A stretch of DNA of 64,000 bases from positions 1 through 64,000 of the forward strand of contig ML986690.1 in assembly GCA_010094045.1 (NCBI GenBank), read 5' to 3'. Of this stretch, positions 55,322 through 64,000 are shown piece by piece; within the stretch, counting starts at the first letter, position 1, and each line of letters begins with the position of its first letter. The notes under the pieces are model-generated. The model was not told the DNA's origin, made no database searches, and saw only the letters and a list, made by a program, of their open reading frames with translations. The position numbers were made by a program, and so were the translations under genes. Origin of the DNA: Lojkania enalia. Lineage: Eukaryota > Ascomycota > Dothideomycetes > Pleosporales.

Positions 55322-57469
55322 AAAAAAAAGGTATGGAACTAATGGCGTGGATTAGCGATTGGTGCACGTTACTGGCATGGGCGTGCGGAGTTTTAGATAG
55401 CCGGCGCTTGGTAGTAGAGCGTGTTCAATACCCACTTACCCTATGATCTGACTTTGGATGTGGCTTCTGTAAATATGGTGCCGTCTTGACATAATGACAT
55501 ATATTGTAATAATAAAGATTGCAGATTGTCGCACCAACTTGATCAGAAGTTTTAGTGTTTGTACCCTATAAGTTTCATCATGCTTAATTTGGTTTTCGGG
55601 TTGTGAAGTGCCGGATGAGGGGTTTCTAAAACCTTATCCCGCGAAATGTGCATCGAATAGCATCTCAATTACTTCTAGACCCAGCTATGAAGATTTTATA
55701 TTAAAATGCCTTGTGCTTTCGTTGTCTTATAACTGTTTTAGGGGAAGGATCTGTAAGTACATGACCAGCCCATGTCAATTTAGAAGTTGCTACCTAAACT
55801 AAATCATATGGTATAGATATTCCAGGAAATTTTGTGGTTTGCTATTGCTTCTTTGAGGAAATCTGACTAAATGGAGAGTGTATATAATATTAAGCTATGA
55901 ATTATTGTTATCCATTGTTTCGTTCAAAAAAGCCTGTCAGGGTGTGGTGTGATTCGTAGCCAACTTCTCTGATTACTGACTTAGTATTGGAAGAAAAAGT
56001 GGGTGGAGACTGTATGGGTGTTGTATTGAAAATTGTATTAATGATTATGCTGATGACCGTGTTGATAGTTCCCCGGCCTATCGGACAAGATACAGTAGAG
56101 AAATATATAGTACATAAAACTGCTTAGTCGAGGGCTGTATAGCCTGATCAGACACGTGACCCGGGCCTACATATGTAAATAAAACTATTTAATATAAAAC
56201 TCTTAAGTAAGGCCTCCTACTAAACTATTAAACAGAATATCGACATATTTATAATAATATGCCTATATTAAAGCGTAAAAAATAATAATAGAATAGCTGG
56301 CTAATTATAAGATTTGTTTAATCGACTTTCCACCCTATTTACCTAATCTCAATCCTCTGAAATGCCTTTAGTAGGCACTTGAACAGACTCTATAGAAGTA
56401 CTTTTCTAATCTTAATACTCTAGGTAATACACAGAAAGACTAGAATAAGTTTTGAAAGACTTCAAAAGATGCCTAGAGAAGAATCCCTGATTTATCGATT
56501 CGTAAGATAATTATATCAATACTATATCGCCTAGCAGCTGTACCACGTATGTGTAGGTATTGAAAAAACTATTGAGTAATTGCAATTAAAATAAGCAACG
56601 GATTATGTATATAGGACTATTTGTAGTGGAGATATGGGTGGTTGAATATATGGGGTGAATGTCTAGTAGAGCTCGCTTTACTTCTGTCCCGAACAGACTT
56701 TTGGCTTAGTATAGTAAGGCGCGATCAGGTACGAGCCGGCAGGTTTCGATACGCTGCATCTGCTGTAGAGAGACTGGGCATAACTTACGTACGTGTGAGA
56801 AGGGAACTATAGACACAACTTAATCTAGGATATATACTATAATTATACTATCTCAGTATATTGAGAATATATATCTCTGTAAAGATGGAAAAAGTTGATA
56901 AGGTGGCGTTTGTTTGTCAGTTGCGTTAACCATAAGAGTAAATAATATTAATCTAGGTACGAAAGATACTCCAGAAATTTAACTACAACCTTCTAAATTA
57001 TAGGAGTCGTCCTATCTTTATACCCAGCGAAGAATGTCATCCAAGACATCTTCTCAGTCGCTGCTCTGTAGTGCCCTATCGGAGGTCCTTAGCAGGAGAG
57101 AGCACTACTAAGCGCTACACATGATTTTCCTCTTTTTTGGTTGCGTCCTCAGCTGAGGCCTCTGACTACGTTTGTCTTCAAGTCCCGCCGTGTCTACTAT
57201 AGTAGTCGCTATGCATCTATTTGCTATTTGTTCATTGTGAAAGCCTGGGTGAACATCATCTCCCATGCATATTGCTCTACCACAGCTATTCTAGCCTTAA
57301 TTAGCAAGTATGCTGTAAATAGTAGCCTTGCGTCGCACTTGAATAACTATATCCACAAGCTTCACTCTCTATACTCGTTTCTATACGAGTATTAATCCAA
57401 GTCGTTAGCCTATCTATCAGCTTGGTCGCCAAGTGTAATCGTAAAACTATGGGTGATCTATCTCGCTTC
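55322..57469. other. AT-rich island, no intact gene
   Basis: The 56150-57000 part is extremely AT-rich with many TAATA tracts and almost no long frames, as expected of RIP-mutated repeats. A plus-strand frame at 57141-57395 is of no recognised kind. No terminal inverted or direct repeats of an element could be fixed by eye. Confidence 0.55.
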
Positions 57470-58365
57470 AACATGAGAGGATATTAAAAAATTGATATGA
57501 TTTGTCGGATTGCTGAAGAGAGAGGGCTGAAATATGCTTGGATCGATACGTGCTACTTGAGTTCATCCATCCACTAACGAATAATATTACTAAACATACT
57601 GAGCAAACCTAGACAGATAATCTAACAGTGCAGAACTTATGGAAGCCATCAATTCTATTCACCGTCGGTATGAATGATCAAAGGTCTACCATACTTTCTG
57701 GTCAGATCTTTCACCGGATGAAACGCTGGATACGCTGTAACTAAGGTACCGCTATTTTACTCGTGGTTAAACTTTTCAAGAACTAATTGCTCCGATCAAT
57801 ATTGAAATCTTTAGTAAGAACTGAAACTACAGGGGTGATAAAAACGACCTAGTTCAAATCCTTTTGATAATTATGCGAATCAACGGGCACGTCTTCCTTA
57901 ATGATGGCCCCGGCCGTACATAGCTCCTTAGGCAGTTGCCGTTAGCTTAGAAGATGTTTTGAGCAGCTTACAGAACTGCAAGGATCGAAGATCGGGCTTA
58001 CTGATTACTTGGGATATTCGACAAAAAAAATGATCTTTCTGTATAAGGAGGAAGGGAAGGCCTTCCAAAGACTTCAAGAGGGACCCATCAAGGCTACAGC
58101 TTTCTAGGTATTTTCGCTTGGTCACTACCATAATATCAATAACTATGAGGACCGTACGATGAAGTCGACCCCTTCTCTTTCCATTACAATAGCTTAATAG
58201 CAAATTATTCGCAAAAGCAGAGGTCACATGCCAGTGTGATTATTCTGTAGTGTCTTGGCCAGACCTCCTCTCGCTTTTGCTAGTTGTGCAAACTTCGAGA
58301 AATCACCGAACGGTTGGAGGAAATTTCCCGTTTCAAGTGAATCGGTCTAAGTCAAATTAGGGAGG
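57470..58365 (+). pseudogene. RIP-damaged HET-domain gene
   Basis: The plus-strand translation follows the heterokaryon-incompatibility (HET) domain: I-A-E-E-R-G-L-K-Y-A-W-I-D-T-C near 57510-57557, A-E-L-M-E-A-I-N-S-I at 57632, R-Y-F-T-R-G then T-F-Q-E-L-I-A-P near 57747-57791, A-R-I-E-D-R-A-Y then L-L-G-I-F-D near 57974-58020, and after a shift P-L-A-F-A-S-C-A-N-F near 58267. At least eight in-frame stops interrupt it, several at sites where the family has Trp or Arg (TGA or TAA in place of TGG or CGA), as C-to-T changes on either strand would give. HET proteins trigger cell death when incompatible strains fuse. This copy cannot be made as a full protein. The N-terminus upstream of 57470 is not recognisable. 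Confidence 0.8.
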
Positions 58366-59447
58366 CTTTATGCTTCAGTAGGTTATATAAATAGAGCAGA
58401 ATACGCGCTTCAGCTACATTGTTCATCTTTAGGAAAATTCTTTGGAGCAAATATGAGTCCAATGAGTTCGCTAGAGAAATCTATTTGGACTGGTAGAATA
58501 TGAGGAAGGCCAAATTTATCCATACAAAAACGAAGAGCAAGGCTTGCAACGCACTTTGGTCGATAAATCTTTTCAGAGAGACCATATAGCATAATTTCCG
58601 TCCTGAATGTAAGAGTATGACCTCAGATGTCATCCGCTATTTATAACTTGCGCTTCTTTGAAAGCCCTAAATGTCGATGCGCTGTTTCTGAAAGCCCTGA
58701 GGCAAATAGAAGAATAGTTTTGTCATTTCTGGCAATAATAGTGAATAATCCTAGCATCTCTAGTAATCCTCTCTGGGAAGTAACTTTCTCCTACATAATT
58801 GATAGGACTTGTGAAACCTCTGCTGTAATTGTTACGGCTAAGCTATTCACAGTTAGCCCCTTGGCAGGTCCAGGGATATATATGTAGCATGTCTCGCATT
58901 TCTAGTCAATAGACGCAGTTTTCCAACCCTCATCAGAGCCAGCCAGCTCTGACAGTAATTAGAGAACATTGACGATTCCATCATTGAGAATTTTAGAGCT
59001 AGAGCCGCCCGTTAAACGACATCGTTTTCTTCGAAACGAAATGATTGAGATACTAGTAATAAAGTAGTTGTAGAATCTGAGTGCTAGAAAAGCAATGACT
59101 ACACGTACTCCATCAGATCAACTGTGAAAATCCAGAGTAAGTGAAGCTTTCTGATTTAGTTGTTGTTCGCCAGAACTTAGGTTAAAATCCTCTTTTGGCA
59201 CTCTGACATTGTACGAATTATTGTTATATTCCTACTATTTTGCCATATGTAGAGGTATGGTGCTTCGGATTGCAAAGTTTCCTTGTTGGCATGATCCTTA
59301 GTAAATGCCCATGATACGCTTTATAGCGTATTTTATAAAATGGGAATAATGGATCGTTCTTATTCATATCTTGCGTTTATTTCGTAATATCTATCTGGGT
59401 ATTATAAAAACTATGTACAACTACCAAGTGTATGCCCAAGGAGATCC
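58366..59447. other. Intergenic, AT-rich, no gene
   Basis: Continues the AT-rich island to the 3' side of the amylase gene. Frames at 58410-58592 (minus) and 58627-58887 (plus) have no support and may be worn extensions of the HET pseudogene locus. Confidence 0.45.
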
Positions 59448-61267
59448 CTAATACTGGCAGAGCTGGCTCCCCGTCAACTGACTCCCTGGTACTAGCGCAC
59501 TTGGCTTGCCACCATCCATCTTAATATCCACTTCGCCCCCCTCCGTTGCGTTATATTTTGCACAAGTCAGAACATCCACGACCGTTTCACCGGCCGTGAA
59601 TTCCATGCCCTGCGTTGTCAGTGTGTAAGTTCCGCCTTGCTCGCCCTGATTTGTGAGAATTGTACGGATAGCGTCTTTACGCAGTTGTATGACGTCGGCA
59701 GTATAGGATAAAACACGGGTCTGATAGGTTAGGTAGGACGGGTGTTGGGAGGAGATGTGGTTCCGTATTTGGTTTAGATAAGCGATTTGTTTGTACAGCG
59801 GTGAATCTGTATTGTACCTATGCATTATCAGCATATCTCGAATACAATTTATATGCGAAGATTGGCAAAGCTTACTGAGACAACCAAAGAGCCTCTCGAC
59901 ATCCTGGATCATCTCCTCCACTGAAATGCTGTTCCTGGCCCTGATAGAGAATTGGAATACCATCACTTAACACTGTGAATGCAAGCGCGTTCTGGGCTAG
60001 ACTTAGGTCCATTGTTGTTGCTGGGAATCTAGGGTTATCATGATTCTCGAAGAACGTTCCGAGAACCGTGGAATCTTGGCAACCATCTTCAACATCTTGC
60101 GTGCACGATGCAAGATTAACAACGAGATCCGACATGTTTGATTGACGATGGAAGACGCGGTCAATGGCGTAATAGAGCGGATAATCGAGTACAGAATCCA
60201 TATACCGCTGATATGGGTATGTGTAGTTCGCCATTCCCTCACTGACTTCGCCCATGCAGAAGACGCCCGCACTGCTGCAAAAGGGTGGAAAGAAGTCTTT
60301 GTTAACGTTCTTGACTGAGTCTATTCGCAAGCCATCGATGCTGTAGTTTGCGACCAGGGACTTTATCCAGGCATTCATCTCATTGGCTACTTCTTGGCTC
60401 TCCGTCTTGAGATCTGGCATAGTGATATTGCAATTCCCAAGCCAGCATGCTTCGACTTCAGTCTGATTGGTCATGTTCTTCACCTCACAGAACGAATGGT
60501 AGTGTTCGGCTTTGTTGAAAAGCTTGAAGCGACCGAAGTCAACAGTGTCATGGCAGCCAGGCCAGCCCATATGGTTAGGTACAACATCGACCATGAGGTA
60601 CATGCCCTTTGAGTGCAGCGCCGATGCAAGACTCTTGAGTTCCTCGGCTGTGCCGAATTGGGAATTCACGGAATAGAGGTCAGTTTGATAGTAGCCATGG
60701 TAGGCCTCGGTGACTTGTGCTGTCACAGGAGAAATCCATATCTAGGACGAATGTTTAGATATGAAATCTGAAGTTAAATAGGTAACTGACCGCCGTGAAG
60801 CCCATATTCTTGATATAGTCAAGTTTGTTCTCGATACCCTTCCATGTTCCTCCGCAATAAATATTATTATTGACATCGCATGGATACGATGTATTGCCAT
60901 CGGAACGTGCGAATCTATGATGATTGAGACGTTAGGTCGTGAATTTAGATTCCCGAGTGGCGAGGAGCTCTGGAACTGGGTGCTCAAGTACGCTTGACCG
61001 GACAATAGCCGAATAAAGCGATGTGTATGAAAAATAGAGATGAATACGATGGTGGGGCATGCAGCAAACACATGGCAGGTACGTAGAGAATGGATTGGTC
61101 TGGACTTTGCAGCATCCTTCCACATACCTGTCCGTAAACACTTGGTAGATGGATCTAGACCTCCAGTCTGCGGCACTGGCAGCCAAACACTCTCGGGCCA
61201 AAGAGGTAAAGACAGATAGAAGAACCCAAAGCATATTGACGAGGATGCAGACACCAGCACTAGGCAT
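59448..61267 (-). CDS. Secreted alpha-amylase, GH13 fungal (TAKA-like), 499 aa
   Basis: Exons 61128-61267, 60791-60914, 59876-60741 and 59448-59817; introns of 213, 49 and 58 bp; 500 codons. It cleaves internal alpha-1,4 bonds of starch outside the cell. The signal peptide comes from [20 protein letters not shown]; the second Met (61234) would start a more standard one. Next are [13 protein letters not shown] and Y-C-G-G-T-W. Catalytic features: V-V-P-N-H at 141-145, G-L-R-I-D-S-V-K with nucleophile Asp229, G-V-F-C-M-G-E-V with acid/base Glu253, and F-F-E-N-H-D-N-P with Asp323. Cysteines and N-x-T/S sites are frequent, and a C-terminal beta domain follows. No starch-binding CBM20 domain is present. 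Length equals that of the Aspergillus enzyme precursor. All catalytic residues are intact, so the gene is probably active. Confidence 0.95.
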
Positions 61268-62834
61268 GGAAAACAACAAGACTGCAATGAAAAGCCTGCT
61301 CTCACTTCCCTGATTGCATTCTTGGTCGGTCTTAAAAACTAAACCAGCAAGTCGAAAAGATTGTCAAATCCTGATTTTGGCCTTGTCAACTGCTTTCCAG
61401 ATAATCCATTGCACCAAGCGTCCCAACTCACATCGCCCAATATTACTCTTAGAAGTATTGACCAGGGCTATCGTTAAATGCAAGACGCGAGCGTGACCCC
61501 CGCGATCTACATTCCCTGCATATCGGCATTATTCCGGCCACGGATGGAAATCCACCGAAGCAGTCAAGTGTGCAATAAATTTGCGGCGGTATTCATGACC
61601 TGGGACATTGCCACGTATCCCCTCCCCAGGCGCCTGTTTGCTAGATCTAGATAGATTTGAGCATGTTGATCGCGCTTTACATGGGCTCGTGACCAGCGCG
61701 TCAGCTATGATCTTGCTAACACAAGACTAGGGATCAAGAAAGCGATTTCTCGGGCTTTCACTAAAGACATTTTATCCCGGTACCGGGAGCTTGAGCTATA
61801 TAAAATTCATCATTTTGATAATAAATGCCGCTATTTTCTATAGTTATATACACTAGATATTCACCCAAGGCCCAACACAATCAACACTATCTGTAACAAA
61901 AGCAGGGGAAGGCCAACTCCCAGTGACGCAATATAGCCCCATACTTTCTGTTATTTATTTCGATGTCCGAAATCTCCCGGAAAGGCCTCGCGGGAGCGTC
62001 CGCCAACCCAATATCCCATTAGAGCACGGCATGAATAAGCCTCAACTTCCCAGCAGCAAATTACCCGGTCCCCGAAACCGACCATTGCTCGTCATCGCGC
62101 ATATCATGTCACCACGTGCAGGGGAGCCCGCGATATTTGAAGGTTCCGAGTGTATGGCGAAGTCTCAAAAAGACATAAACAACATTTGATCTGCTTCCAC
62201 CTTTCCCCACCCATAGTCCCACCTATATTCATTCGGTGTCCCACAAAGTAAGGACGTTTCAATTTACATGCAACGAACTACTGGATGCCTTCCAGAAGAA
62301 GATGGTCGAACGTCATGGTGCATATAAGCCACCACGTGCATGTCCTTGTTAGGAAACTTACGAGAATCCGGGTACGACGAGCTGACAGATGCAGACTATT
62401 TGGGAAGGTGAACGACATACGAGGCGCGTGTGACTAGGACAGATTAAAAGAAATCAAGGACGAGAAGAATCCAGACAGAACGGGCCATAGAATACGTAGT
62501 ACACCAGTTGAAAAGAGCGAATGCAGATGGGAATTGGGGTTTGAATAAGCGGCGGATATTGGCACATAGGATGATCAGGTAGGAGCGTTTGAACAGCTAG
62601 GGTGGCCTGTTTCGAAGTCATTCAAATTGCCGGAATGCAATCCAGTAAAATACTCAAAGAGGCCATGCAAACATGCCTGAGCCGCCAATGAGCGGCGTAT
62701 AAAAGTTCGATAGAAGAATTATTGGTGATATTATGGAACTCAATTGTAGATTTACAAACTCAGTCCTCTACGCCAATCCTGAATAACCATCGCTAGAATC
62801 CGAAACATGCATATGTGTACATAGGTTTATGAGT
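61268..62834. other. Intergenic: amylase promoter and 3' side of V-ATPase gene
   Basis: No gene supported. It holds a 14-bp palindrome at 61775-61788 next to TATATAAA (61797-61804, plus strand). A plus-strand frame at 61923-62189 begins with GTG and has no domain. No clear AmyR site (CGG-N8-CGG) was found by eye near the amylase start. Confidence 0.5.
61775..61788. promoter_or_regulatory. Perfect 14-bp palindrome TCCCGGTACCGGGA
   Basis: It contains CCG-N4-CGG, the paired-triplet form bound by dimeric Zn2Cys6 factors, and lies eight bases before a plus-strand TATATAAA. It is about 510 bp upstream of the amylase ATG on the other strand. Confidence 0.4.
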
Positions 62835-64000
62835 TCAAAACACGCTGATGTAATTTCCAATGCGCTCTTTCTGGTTCTGGGCAATGCACTCGGCTATCCA
62901 AGTGATGTTGCGAATTTCCTGTAAGCAATCAGTAACAGCCAGAGTTACAACATAAGAGAAAGGGAGACGGACCTGCTCTCGCAACTTTACCCAGGCATAC
63001 ACGACCGCATGAGTGAACTGGCGCGTAAATGCCAGCTTGGATATTTCCATTTCCTTTTGGTAGAAAAGATCCTCTAGACTCCTTGACTCTCCACCTACAC
63101 CGCCCGCCATATTTCCAAGGCCACCACCGCCACCCTGGCTAAGGCCGGTTTGGTCGAAAAAAGTTTTGTAGTCCGCAACACTCTCGACAGCAATACGCAC
63201 ACCTTCCACATCATCCGCCCGAGAGAGCATGAGGGTACCTTCCGGATGCAGCCTCCCAAAGTTGGGATAGAGCTTCTTTCGGTCGGCTTTGGACAGCTCG
63301 GTGCCAAAAGAATTTAGCGTAATGTTTATGCTCCGTCGGTCGGCTTCAAACTCGAGGATTTCTGACATGACTTCTGCTGTGGGTGTTCCGGCAACTTCGA
63401 GTGTGCTGTTGACCCAGTTATAGAAATCCTCAAGGTAGTTCTTATATAACGTGTTTCGGATAATCTCGATGTTCAGCTCATCCAGATCTTGGTGGCTCAG
63501 GGAGCCCTTGAAATAAGGGGCTAAGGGCGTTTCAATTAACACTGAGTTGTACAGCTCCTCGATATTTGTTGCGACGCAAAGCACCGGCATTGTCTCGAAC
63601 CAGCCGAGAGGGTGGCACCGCTCCAATAACTCCCTAGTGTCTCGCTCATGCAGGGTGCCTGTAATTAGTAGTGCCACATTGTCGATCATGTATCCATACG
63701 TGAGATACTCCATGAACTTTGCAAGAGAGCCCGTGGCGTTAGCCTGGAGATAGCGGAACTCGGACACCAGCTTCTCGGTCGTCTTGTTGGCAAGGGCAGA
63801 CGTCGACGGGTTCGGTGGTAGGGAAGCGAGAAAGTCACCATAGGCAGGGGAGAGCTGCAGCTTGACATCGTCAATGGTCTCGCATTGCGTTAGGTTGGCG
63901 TAGTTCTGGCTGGTGAGCAAGGCATTGCGGTATCCACGCACAATGCCTTCAATGTAGCTGAGTAGGTAGGTCAGAGATAGGGTGTAGGGAATACCGAAGC
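62835..64000 (-). CDS. V-type H+-ATPase V0 subunit d (Vma6 type), 5' part outside window
   Basis: Exons seen: 62973-63957 and 62835-62918. An intron begins upstream (CAG acceptor at 63958-63960, branch CTGAC) and runs off the edge, so the first exon is missing. Subunit d caps the proteolipid ring of the V0 sector and couples it to V1 in vacuolar and other acidic membranes. Seen: Y-I-E-G-I-V-R-G-Y-R-N at the first codons, L-T-Q-C-E-T-I-D-D-V-K, Y-M-I-D-N-V-A-L-L-I-T-G-T-L-H-E-R, H-P-L-G-W-F-E-T-M, E-I-I-R-N-T-L-Y-K-N-Y-L-E-D-F-Y and the end W-I-A-E-C-I-A-Q-N-Q-K-E-R-I. The 54-bp block 62919-62972 (GTCCGT to TTACAG) keeps the frame open but is an intron, since the family joins E-Q directly to E-I-R-N-I. 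Confidence 0.95.
   Translation of the reverse strand, partial: FGIPYTLSLTYLLSYIEGIVRGYRNALLTSQNYANLTQCETIDDVKLQLSPAYGDFLASLPPNPSTSALANKTTEKLVSEFRYLQANATGSLAKFMEYLTYGYMIDNVALLITGTLHERDTRELLERCHPLGWFETMPVLCVATNIEELYNSVLIETPLAPYFKGSLSHQDLDELNIEIIRNTLYKNYLEDFYNWVNSTLEVAGTPTAEVMSEILEFEADRRSINITLNSFGTELSKADRKKLYPNFGRLHPEGTLMLSRADDVEGVRIAVESVADYKTFFDQTGLSQGGGGGLGNMAGGVGGESRSLEDLFYQKEMEISKLAFTRQFTHAVVYAWVKLREQVRLPFSYVVTLAVTDCLQEIRNITWIAECIAQNQKERIGNYISVF

Noticed and set aside
55322..57469. Transposon in the AT-rich island
   Set aside because: The composition suits a RIP-mutated repeat, but no transposase motif, terminal repeat or target duplication could be shown.

Overview
The window is eukaryotic DNA from a filamentous ascomycete (Pezizomycotina). 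The evidence is the short introns (mostly 48-85 bp) with CTRAY-like branch points, the Slt2/Mps1-type MAP kinase, a Dor1/COG8 subunit, a GH13 alpha-amylase close to the Aspergillus type in length and motifs, a V-ATPase subunit d, a Csc1/OSCA channel, and AT-rich intergenic islands holding decayed genes with G-to-A stop codons (RIP-like). A helotialean or related class seems possible, but the sequence alone does not settle it. No rRNA, tRNA, CRISPR array or intact transposon could be supported. There is one assembly gap of about 610 N (37209-37818).

Layout. 1-2351: a repeat-rich disordered protein (minus strand, C-terminus off the edge). 2352-6230: no clear gene. 6231-7469: a conserved-looking nuclear-type hypothetical protein. 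8680-9018: a two-exon 65-residue cysteine-rich secreted peptide, easily missed because its exons are short. 12064-15058: a C2-domain ingression/cytokinesis-type protein (plus). 15731-16329: a small disordered protein in three exons. 17041-17619: a small protein that is only an RNase III domain. 18424-22290: decayed DNA with a DUF7730/2EXR-like pseudogene and an unidentified decayed gene. 22722-24666: a DUF2235 hydrolase. 26990-28697: the cell-wall-integrity MAPK in seven exons. 29839-32078: a membrane-anchored aspartic-protease-like protein. 33742-36513: a GPI-anchored repeat protein of the cell wall. 38645-39455: a four-helix membrane protein. 40304-43345: a Csc1-type channel. 44950-45569: a second, catalytically broken RNase III-like protein. 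45773-46792: a hypothetical protein. 47515-48877: an F-box protein. 50517-52019 and 52169-55321: COG8 and a UBE2O-like giant E2, transcribed divergently 149 bp apart. 55322-59447: an AT-rich island with a RIP-damaged HET-domain pseudogene. 59448-61267: alpha-amylase. 62835-64000: V-ATPase subunit d, 5' end off the window.

The genes do not form a metabolic cluster. Several relate to the cell surface and stress: the CWI MAPK, the GPI wall protein, the membrane protease-like sensor candidate, the Csc1 osmotic channel, the C2 ingression protein and Golgi tethering. This is an inference from annotation, not evidence of co-regulation.

The most unusual signals are a GC-AG intron with two microexons (18 and 11 nt) in the MAPK, three short introns that are multiples of three without stops and so hide inside longer open frames, a pair of RNase III-only proteins (one with all acidic residues, one stripped of most), the cysteine-rich peptide, and the decayed HET gene.
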